Positions 58,207 through 64,000 of a stretch of DNA of 64,000 nt are shown here, piece after piece. Below the pieces are notes generated by a model. That model was not told the origin of the DNA. It ran no database searches and was given only the letters and a program-made list of their open reading frames with translations. Made by a program: the position numbers and the translations under genes. Within the stretch, counting starts at the first letter, position 1; every line of letters begins with the position of its first letter. Origin of the DNA: Paractinoplanes bogorensis (GTDB taxonomy: Bacteria > Actinomycetota > Actinomycetes > Mycobacteriales > Micromonosporaceae); assembly GCF_018829635.1 (NCBI RefSeq), contig NZ_JAHKKG010000018.1, positions 62,001 through 126,000 on the forward strand. Direction: 5' to 3'.

Positions 58207-58878
58207 GTGGTGAGCGTGACATTCCAGCGGGCACGCACCGAGGAGCAGCGGGAGATCCGCCGGCAGGCGATCCTCGACATGGCATCGGCGATGCTCGACG
58301 AGATGCCGGTGGCCGCGGTCACGCTGAACGAACTGAGCCGCCGGGTCGGGCTGGCCAAGCCGAACGTGCTGCGCTACTTCGAGTCGCGCGAGGCGGTGCT
58401 GCTCGAACTGCTCGACCAGTTCCTGGGGGAGTGGCTGACCGAACTGGCCGCCGATTTCGCCGCCGGCGTCGACGCGAAGGGGCCGATGGCCGAGCGGGCG
58501 ACGGCGGTGGCCGAGATCCTCAGCCGTTCGCTGGCCGATCGGATGGTGCTGTGCGACCTGTTCGGCGCGCAGGGCGGCGTGCTCGAGCACAACGTCTCGG
58601 TCGAGGTCGTCGCCCGCTACAAGCGCGCCTCCCTCGGCCGCCTGGCCGACATGGCCGCGCTGCTCGAGAAGCACCTGCCCGAGATCGGGGCGAACGCCGC
58701 CCTCTTCGGCCTGCACACCCTGGCCATGGCCGGTGCGCTGTCGGCCTACAGCACGCCCCCGCCCAGCCTGCGGGCGGCGTACGAGGCCGAGCCCGAGCTG
58801 GCCCGCTTCCACATGCCGCTGGAGGACGGGCTGCGGCTGGCTCTGACCGCCACCCTGCTGGGGGTGCTACCCCGTTAG
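58207..58878 (+). CDS. TetR-family regulator
   Basis: This 223-residue repressor has the HTH VTLNELSRRVGLAKPNVLRY at about residues 38-58, followed by FESREAVLLELL. The C-terminal part (LCDLFGAQGGVLEHNVSVEV, FGLHTLAMAGALSAYSTPPP) is the ligand-binding domain. Starts at 58207, 58210 or 58216 (all GTG) cannot be separated by a clear ribosome site; I list the longest. It ends 12 bp inside the convergent SorC-type gene. Confidence 0.85.
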   Translation: MVSVTFQRARTEEQREIRRQAILDMASAMLDEMPVAAVTLNELSRRVGLAKPNVLRYFESREAVLLELLDQFLGEWLTELAADFAAGVDAKGPMAERATAVAEILSRSLADRMVLCDLFGAQGGVLEHNVSVEVVARYKRASLGRLADMAALLEKHLPEIGANAALFGLHTLAMAGALSAYSTPPPSLRAAYEAEPELARFHMPLEDGLRLALTATLLGVLPR

Positions 58879-59817
58879 GGCCTGGGCCGCCGAGGTGTCG
58901 GTGATGAGCCGGTGCAGCAGCCCCGCCTTGATGGCGGCGGCGATCGCCGTGGCCTTGCCGGCGCCGCCCGCGATGGCCATGACGTCGGGGATGGCGCGCA
59001 GCTGGTCGGTCGTGATGGCGATGCTGAGGTCGGCCACGGTGGTGCCGCCGACCGGTTCGCCCGCCGCGTTCAGGACCGTCGAGCAGATGTCGGCCACCGC
59101 GCCCTCGGCGTCGAGCCGGGCGGCCAGAGCCGGCGGGAGCGCGGCGCGGACCGACGAACCGTGCGGGCGCCAACTGCCGACCCCGACGATCGCGCAGGTG
59201 ATGCTCGGGAACGCGGCCACCGTCGAGGCGACGTAGTCGGCCGAGCGCAACGACGCGGCGATCTGCGGCGAGTCGACGATCATCGGGGCGTGCAGCCCGA
59301 GGACCGGGCCGCCGGTGCTCTCGCCCAGCCGTTTCAGCAGCTCGAGCGAGGTCACCTGCAGGTCGGCGGCCGGGATGCTGCCGACCATCTGCACCACCGC
59401 GGCCCGGGGGAGGCGCGGGAGCACGTCGGTGAGCGCGTGCAGGGTCTGGCCCCACGAGACACCGAGCACGTCGTCGTCCGAGAGGCGCTGGGCCAGCACG
59501 GCGGCACACACCCGGGCCAACTGGCGGCGGTCGGCGGCCCGGACGACGATCGCCTGCCGCAGCCCGTAACGCGCGGCCAACCGCTCGGACAACTCCAGGT
59601 CGATCTCGGGCGGCACGTCGATCTCGATCCGGACGATGCCGTCGCGGAGAGCCTGGTCGAGCAGCCGGGCCACCTTGAACCGGGAGATGCCCAGTTCGTC
59701 GCCGATCTGCTTCTTCGTGCGCCCGTCCAGATAGAACCGCCGGGCGGCCAGACCGGCGACCAGGTGCTCCATCCCCGGTTGACGGGCTTCACGAGTGGAG
59801 GGACCATGAGGGCTCAT
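58867..59817 (-). CDS. SorC/DeoR-type sugar-binding transcriptional regulator
   Basis: This 316-residue regulator starts at the ATG at 59817, because farther starts would run through the divergent SDR gene. The N-terminal HTH (RTKKQIGDELGISRFKVARL) is at about residues 33-52. The sugar-phosphate-binding domain follows, with VLGVSWGQTLHAL, VVQMVGSIP and VMAIAGGAGKATAI. The last element is the phosphate-binding loop of the SorC fold. The perfect palindrome 13-28 bases upstream fits autoregulation and control of the SDR/transaldolase pair. Confidence 0.86.
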   Translation of the reverse strand: MSPHGPSTREARQPGMEHLVAGLAARRFYLDGRTKKQIGDELGISRFKVARLLDQALRDGIVRIEIDVPPEIDLELSERLAARYGLRQAIVVRAADRRQLARVCAAVLAQRLSDDDVLGVSWGQTLHALTDVLPRLPRAAVVQMVGSIPAADLQVTSLELLKRLGESTGGPVLGLHAPMIVDSPQIAASLRSADYVASTVAAFPSITCAIVGVGSWRPHGSSVRAALPPALAARLDAEGAVADICSTVLNAAGEPVGGTTVADLSIAITTDQLRAIPDVMAIAGGAGKATAIAAAIKAGLLHRLITDTSAAQALTG

Positions 59818-59829
59818 CCGAGCAGCATA

Positions 59830-59845
59830 GCGCTCATATGAGCGC
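59830..59845. promoter_or_regulatory. Perfect 16-bp palindrome, probable SorC-type operator
   Basis: GCGCTCATATGAGCGC is a perfect inverted repeat in the 43-bp gap between the divergent sorC-type and SDR genes. Its size and position fit an operator for the regulator beside it. Confidence 0.65.
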
Positions 59846-59860
59846 GGACTGGGGGAGACC

Positions 59861-60622
59861 GTGACTCGCTCCGCTCTGGTTACCGGCGCCGCGGGCGGGA
59901 TCGGCCGGGCCATCGCCGTACGCCTGGCCGCCGACGGGCTGGCCGTCTCGGTGGCCGATCTGCCGTCCGCACGGGATGCCCTCGATCGGCTGGCCGAGGA
60001 ACTGAACGGTCTGCCCCTCGAGCTGGACGTCACCGACGCGGCCGCGGTCGACGCCGCCGTGCAGCAGCACGTCGACCGGTTCGGCGGACTGGACGTGATG
60101 GTCGCCAACGCCGGCATCGCCGTCACCGCCCCGCTGGTCGACACGACCGCGGCCCAGTGGCAGCGCGTCATGGACGTCAACGTCGCCGGGGTCTTCCACT
60201 GCTACCAGGCGGCGGCCCGGCAGATGATCGCCCAGGGCCGCGGCGGCCGGTTGATCGGTGCCGCCTCGGTGGCCGCCCATCGCGCCGGCAAGTGGCAGGG
60301 CGCGTACTCGGCGTCCAAGTTCGCCGTACGCGGACTCAGCCAGGCCGCCGCGCAAGAGCTCGGCGAGCACGGCATCACCGTGAACGTCTACAGCCCGGGC
60401 GTCGTGCACACGCCGATGTGGGACGCCATCGACGACGCGGTCACGGCCCGCCGCGGCACCGCCCCCGGCTCCGAACTGGCCGGCTGGGTCGACAAGATTC
60501 CGCTCGGCCGCCTCGAGACCCCGGACGACGTGGCCGGAGTCGTCTCGTTCCTGGCCTCGCCCGACGCCGGCTACGTCACCGGCCAGTCGATCGTCGTCGA
60601 CGGCGGCGTCTGGTTCTCCTGA
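59861..60622 (+). CDS. Short-chain dehydrogenase (acetoin/sugar-alcohol dehydrogenase-like)
   Basis: This 253-residue classical SDR starts at a GTG. It shows TGAAGGIG at about residues 8-15, the NAG motif in VMVANAGIA, a catalytic Ser in GAASVAAH, and YSASK. SPGVVHTPMW and GYVTGQSIVVDGGVWFS complete the fold. The closest recognisable groups are diacetyl/acetoin reductases and sorbitol-type dehydrogenases. Together with the transaldolase-like gene and the SorC regulator, a polyol oxidation pathway is likely. Confidence 0.87.
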   Translation: MTRSALVTGAAGGIGRAIAVRLAADGLAVSVADLPSARDALDRLAEELNGLPLELDVTDAAAVDAAVQQHVDRFGGLDVMVANAGIAVTAPLVDTTAAQWQRVMDVNVAGVFHCYQAAARQMIAQGRGGRLIGAASVAAHRAGKWQGAYSASKFAVRGLSQAAAQELGEHGITVNVYSPGVVHTPMWDAIDDAVTARRGTAPGSELAGWVDKIPLGRLETPDDVAGVVSFLASPDAGYVTGQSIVVDGGVWFS

Positions 60623-60642
60623 CTTTTTTCGAAAGGATTTCC

Positions 60643-61293
60643 GTGCACCTTTATCTCGACACCGCCGACCGGGCCGCCGCCGAGGATCTGCTGGCCACCG
60701 GCCTCTTCGCCGGCGTCACGACCAACCCGACCATCCTGCAGCGGGCCGTCGTCGGTGTGGCCGACATCCCGGACATCTATCGGTGGGCCACCGCCGCCGG
60801 CGCCCGCGAGGTCTTCTTCCAGGCCTGGGGCGAGGACACGGCGACCCTGGTCAAGCGCGGACAGGAACTGCGCGACCTGGGTGACCGGGTCGTGGTCAAG
60901 CTGGTGGCCTCCCGTGCCGGTTCCGCGGCCTGCGCCCAACTTGCGGCCGACGGGGTGCCGACGCTGCTCACCGCGGTCTACGACCCGGCGCAGGCGGTGG
61001 TGGCGGCGGCCGCGGGTGCGACCTATATCGCGCCGTATCTGCGCCGGCTCAACGCGGCCGGTCGCGACGGGATCGGCGAGATCGTCGCCATGCGGGAGCT
61101 GCTGGCGGCCACCGGGAGCGCGACCCGGATCCTGCTGGCCAGCATCCCCGACACCGCGGCCATCGTGACTCTGGCCCGGCGCGGCGTCGACTGTTTCACG
61201 ATGGCGCCGGCGATCGCCGAGCAGTTCTTCGCCGACGAGCTGACCGCCGAGGCGGTCCAGACTTTCGAGCAGGCAGTGACGGCAACTTCCTAA
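60643..61293 (+). CDS. Transaldolase / fructose-6-phosphate aldolase-like protein
   Basis: This 216-residue class I aldolase starts at a GTG behind GAAAGGA. The start HLYLDTADRAAAEDLL, the motif GVTTNPTILQRA and the Schiff-base Lys in VVVKLVAS are present. IAPYLRRLNAAGRDG and RILLASIPDTAAIVTLAR are typical of the small FSA/TalC group. It would split or join dihydroxyacetone-type units of a sugar phosphate made after the SDR step. It is the last gene before the tandem repeat array, and no terminator is clear in between. Confidence 0.87.
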   Translation: MHLYLDTADRAAAEDLLATGLFAGVTTNPTILQRAVVGVADIPDIYRWATAAGAREVFFQAWGEDTATLVKRGQELRDLGDRVVVKLVASRAGSAACAQLAADGVPTLLTAVYDPAQAVVAAAAGATYIAPYLRRLNAAGRDGIGEIVAMRELLAATGSATRILLASIPDTAAIVTLARRGVDCFTMAPAIAEQFFADELTAEAVQTFEQAVTATS

Positions 61294-61318
61294 ACCCGTT
61301 TCCCCGTACGCCGTCACG

Positions 61319-61676
61319 CGCGGCCCGCAAGTTGCTCGTTGCCGGTCGTGTGCGGCTCGCAAGTTGTTCGTTGCTGGTCGTGTGCGGCTCGCAAGTTGTT
61401 CGTTGCTGGTCGTGTGCGGCTCGCAAGTTGTTCGTTGCTGGTCGTGTGCGGCTCGCAAGTTGTTCGTTGCTGGTCGTGTGCGGCTCGCAAGCTGCTCGTT
61501 GCTCGTTGCTCGTTACGTGCGGCCCGCAAGTTGCTCGTTGTTCGTTGCGTTCGGCCCGCGAGTTGCTCGTTGTTCGTCGCGTGCGGACCGCAAGCTGCTC
61601 GTTGTTCGTCGCGTGTGGCTCACGGGCTGCTCGTTGCTCATTGCGCGCAGCTCACAAGCTGCTCGTTGTTCGTCGC
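61319..61676 (+). repeat. 32-bp tandem repeat array, left part (11 units)
   Basis: Units begin (GTGCGGCTCGCAAGTT type) near 61319 and at 61350, 61382, 61414, 61446, 61478, 61517, 61549, 61581, 61613 and 61645. The period is 32 except for one 39-bp unit with an extra GCTCGTT. Units differ by a few bases (GCAAGTTG or GCGAGTTG, CTGG or TTCG). There are no spacers, so it is not a CRISPR. The frames are open by chance and coding is unlikely, because 32 is not a multiple of three. The array continues at 63,837. Confidence 0.9.
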
Positions 61677-61741
61677 TGTCAACGGCGGCTGAAATCTGAC
61701 CCCCTGGCGACGGATGAAAACTGACCCCCTCGCCGGGTTGG

Positions 61742-62536
61742 TTAGTCGTTGGTTTTGCCGGCCGCGGGGACGCGGCCGAGGTCGCGGTCTTTGAGCCGGT
61801 AGCTGTCGCCCTTCATCGAGATGACTTCGGCGTGGTGGACGAGCCGGTCGATCATGGCTGCGGCGACGACGTCGTCGCCGAAGACCTCGCCCCAGCGGCC
61901 GAATGGTTTGTTGCTGGTGACGATCAGCGAGGCGCGTTCGTAGCGGGCCGAGACGAGCTGGAAGAACAGGTTCGCCGCTTCGGGTTCGAACGGGATGTAG
62001 CCGACCTCGTCGATGATCAGGAGCGGGACTCGGCCGAGTTTGACCAGCTCGTCCTGTAGTCGTCCGGCGTTGTGGGCGTCGGCCAGGCGGGCCACCCATT
62101 GCGCTGCGGTGGCGAACGCGACCCGGTGCCCGGCCTGGCAGGCCCGGATCCCCAGCCCGATGGACAGGTGTGTTTTGCCGGTCCCGGGTGGGCCGAGGAA
62201 GACCACGTTCTCGCGGCCGGTGACGAAGTCCAGGGTTCCCAGATGCGCGATCTGGTCGCGTTTCAACGACCGCTGATGCTCGTAGTCGAACTCTTCCAAA
62301 CTCTTGCGGGCCGGGAACCGGGCGGCCCGGATGCGGCCTTCACCGCCGTGGGATTCGCGGGCGGCGACTTCGCGTTGCAGGCAGGCGGCCAGGAACTCTT
62401 CGTGGGTCCAGGACTCGGCCCGGGCCCGTTCGGCCAGCCGTTCGACGGACGCGGCCAAAGATGGTGCCTTCAACGCCCGGGTCAGAAACGCGATCTCCGA
62501 GGCGACGTTGCGGCTGCCGGTGGTCTTGGCGGTCAT
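61742..62536 (-). CDS. istB: IstB helper ATPase of the IS21-family element
   Basis: This 264-residue AAA+ protein has Walker A GPPGTGKTH (after NVVFLG), Walker B LLIIDEVGYIP and a sensor region IVTSNKPFGRWG. IstB loads onto target DNA and recruits the transposase. The ATG at 62536 overlaps the istA stop (TGATGA on the minus strand), the usual coupling. The protein looks complete and the element may be active. Confidence 0.92.
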   Translation of the reverse strand: MTAKTTGSRNVASEIAFLTRALKAPSLAASVERLAERARAESWTHEEFLAACLQREVAARESHGGEGRIRAARFPARKSLEEFDYEHQRSLKRDQIAHLGTLDFVTGRENVVFLGPPGTGKTHLSIGLGIRACQAGHRVAFATAAQWVARLADAHNAGRLQDELVKLGRVPLLIIDEVGYIPFEPEAANLFFQLVSARYERASLIVTSNKPFGRWGEVFGDDVVAAAMIDRLVHHAEVISMKGDSYRLKDRDLGRVPAAGKTND

Positions 62537-63753
62537 CAGGCCACCTCGCTGTCGAGACCGAACATGCGGTCGTAATCGGCCAGGTCCCGCGCTTCGACCT
62601 CGGTGCGGACCGGAGTCTTGACGGCGAGGCGGTGCGCGGCCCGCAGCAGAGTCGCGGCGTCGCGGTGCATCGGGTCGGTGATGCTTTGATGCGCCGCCCA
62701 GCAACGGCTGTGGGCGGCGACGGGACGGCCGTCGCAGACGACTTCGACCTGGTCGGTGTCCGCGCGGATCTCGACGCGCCGGCCGACCGCGGACGGGTGC
62801 ACCGAGTAGTCGTTGGCGTCGACGCGGACGTAGTGATCGCGGGGCAGGCGGGTGGTCAGCCGCCAGCCGACCACCGGCTCGACCGGCGGCAGGCCGACCA
62901 TCGCCTGCCGGTCCGCGTCGATCCGGTCGGCCGGACGGGCCTGCAAGGTGCGGTGGATCCGGTTGTTCGCCAGGATCAGCCACTGCTCGAGCTGGGCGTT
63001 GAAGTCCTGCGGCGAGGTGAACCGGCGGCCAGGCAGAAACGACGTCTCCAGATAGCCGTTGGCCCGCTCGACCAGGCCTTTGGCTTCCGGATCAGCCGGC
63101 CGGCACTGGATCACCCGGATACCGAGGCTGCCGCGGAACGCGTTCATCGTCTCGGTCAGCTGCGGCCGCCCGGCCCGCCACTGCCCGACCGCGGCTTCGT
63201 TGTCCCAGACCAGCGCTCGCGGCGCCGCCCGCAGCTTCGACAACAGCTGCCAGTGACCGTCGAGCAGATCCGGGGCCTGCCGGGTCGGGATCATCGTCGC
63301 GGACAACCAGCGCGAGTAGCCGCAGACCATCACCAGCACCGGCGGCCGGCCCTGCTGGCCGAATCCCAACGGAACATCAGCCGGTGGGAACCACAGATCG
63401 CACTGCGCGAGCTCGCCCGGCAGATACTCGGTGCGCTGCGCCGGGTCCGGCGGCACAAACAACGGCCGCAGCTCCCGCACCCGGTCTTTGAGCACCGTTA
63501 ACGACCGGTCCCAGCCGATCCGCTCCGCGATCACTGTTGCCGGCATCGACGGCGTCTGGGCCAGCAACAACCGGATCTGCGGCTCGACCGCATCCACGAT
63601 CGAACCCTTCGCCGCACGGCGATACGACGGCGGCTGCGCCGCCGCCAACGCCTTACGCACCGTGTTCTTCGAGATCCTGAGCCTCCTGGCGATCACCTTG
63701 ATCGGCACGCCCTCTGCCCAGTGAAGCCGACGGATCTCCGCCCAGTCCTCCAC
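62536..63753 (-). CDS. istA: IstA DDE transposase of the IS21-family element
   Basis: This transposase has 405 residues from the GTG at 63753. An AGGAGG lies eight bases before this start, and a TTG two codons earlier is too close to it. The N-terminal HTH (VPIKVIARRLRISKNTVRKA) binds the ends. The DDE core is complete: Asp in AQCDLWFPPADV, Asp in ALVWDNEAAVG, Glu in AKGLVERANGYLE. The C-terminal beta part (YVRVDANDYSVHPSAVGRRV) is typical of IstA. No stop or frameshift is seen. Confidence 0.92.
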   Translation of the reverse strand: MEDWAEIRRLHWAEGVPIKVIARRLRISKNTVRKALAAAQPPSYRRAAKGSIVDAVEPQIRLLLAQTPSMPATVIAERIGWDRSLTVLKDRVRELRPLFVPPDPAQRTEYLPGELAQCDLWFPPADVPLGFGQQGRPPVLVMVCGYSRWLSATMIPTRQAPDLLDGHWQLLSKLRAAPRALVWDNEAAVGQWRAGRPQLTETMNAFRGSLGIRVIQCRPADPEAKGLVERANGYLETSFLPGRRFTSPQDFNAQLEQWLILANNRIHRTLQARPADRIDADRQAMVGLPPVEPVVGWRLTTRLPRDHYVRVDANDYSVHPSAVGRRVEIRADTDQVEVVCDGRPVAAHSRCWAAHQSITDPMHRDAATLLRAAHRLAVKTPVRTEVEARDLADYDRMFGLDSEVA

Positions 63754-63836
63754 GTTCAACACCTCCTGATCTTCAGGAGGGGGTCAATATTCGGACGTCG
63801 CTAGGGGGTCAGTTTTCACGCGTCGCTTACAGTCGC

Positions 63837-64000
63837 GTGCGGACCGCAAGTTGCTCGTTGTTCGTCGCGTGTGGCTCACGGGCTGCTCGTTGTTCGTTGT
63901 GTGCGGCCCGCGAGTTGCTCGTTGTTCGTTGTGTGCGGCCGGCAAGTTGCTCGTTGTTCGTCGCGTGTGGCTCACGGGCTGCTCGTTGTTCGTTGCGTGC
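63837..64000 (+). repeat. 32-bp tandem repeat array, right part, running off the window
   Basis: Units start at 63837, 63869, 63901, 63933, 63965 and 63997 with an exact 32-bp period. Types alternate between GTGCGGCCCGC-like and GTGTGGCTCACGGG-like starts, as in the left part. With the left part at least 16 full units exist. The end of the array is beyond the window. Confidence 0.9.

Larger units (their letters stand above)
61677..63831 (-). mobile_element. IS21-family insertion sequence (istA/istB), 2,155 bp, with 5-bp target duplication
   Basis: The left end TGTCAACGGCGGCTGAAA and the complement of the right end TGTAAGCGACGCGTGAAA are terminal inverted repeats, both leading into CTGACCCCCT. 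Second inner copies (GATGAAAACTGACCCCCT on the left, a similar one on the right) give the multiple terminal repeats typical of IS21. GTCGC flanks the element at 61672-61676 and 63832-63836. Removing the element and one GTCGC joins two repeat units perfectly. Confidence 0.9.

Noticed and set aside
61319-61676. CRISPR array
   Set aside because: The whole 32-bp period is repeated with no unique spacers and no cas genes nearby.
61332-61724. Cys/Ser/Val-rich open frames within the 32-bp array
   Set aside because: All frames are open because the repeat has no stop codons. The 32-bp period shifts frame at each unit and no ribosome-binding site is present.

Overview
The window is high-GC actinobacterial DNA. 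Gene content (LacI/SorC/MerR regulators, a BTAD activator, EccB and EspC-like type VII secretion parts, a tRNA-Pro typical of the group) suggests Micromonosporaceae, possibly an Actinoplanes-like genome; the assignment is inference from gene style only.

Layout. (1) 1-7,864 looks like the right end of an integrated island. It holds the end of jetB, complete jetC and jetD of a type II Wadjet anti-plasmid system, a frameshifted SEC-C protein gene, and a two-gene module ending in a nucleotidyltransferase. It stops at a 3' half of tRNA-Pro(GGG), the usual scar of site-specific integration. (2) 8,008-12,264 holds a hypothetical protein and an SDR / GMC oxidoreductase / MerR operon with a MerR-type 19-bp-spacer promoter. 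(3) 12,261-22,624 is a carbohydrate-catabolism locus. A kinase-like gene and KDPG-type aldolase face a ten-gene operon: sugar-binding protein, two permeases, three Gfo/Idh/MocA dehydrogenases, LacI repressor, VOC protein, TIM-barrel isomerase and SDR. Tandem LacI-type operators lie between them. No transporter ATPase is encoded here. (4) 22,630-27,801 holds a membrane GGDEF-EAL protein, a hypothetical protein and a secreted M28 aminopeptidase.

(5) 27,954-46,571 is the most unusual part: a compact contractile tail-like locus (sheath, tube, VgrG-like hub/spike, PAAR-like tip, gp25, gp47/J and a 1,260-residue tail-I-like fusion with LamG and beta-propeller regions). There is no capsid, terminase, lysis gene or AAA+ ATPase. 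Where a tape measure would be expected there are two very large proteins with toxin-like C-termini (a pre-toxin TG region plus an HNH-like tail, and a PD-(D/E)xK-like nuclease). These two and the preceding 99-residue protein share a short module (x-P-[VI]-x-V-x-x-x-G followed by a helix) that could load or dock them. A BTAD-type activator follows behind a long hairpin.

(6) 47,492-51,644 is a small type VII secretion locus (EccB, YbaB-like, EspC-like, WXG-type toxin and probable immunity protein). (7) 51,703-61,293 holds secreted or membrane proteins, an MFS exporter, an M14 carboxypeptidase, two TetR-linked oxidoreductase clusters with visible operators, and a SorC-regulated SDR/transaldolase operon with a perfect 16-bp palindrome. 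(8) 61,319-64,000 is a strict 32-bp tandem repeat array, interrupted exactly at a unit boundary by an IS21-family element with a 5-bp target duplication.
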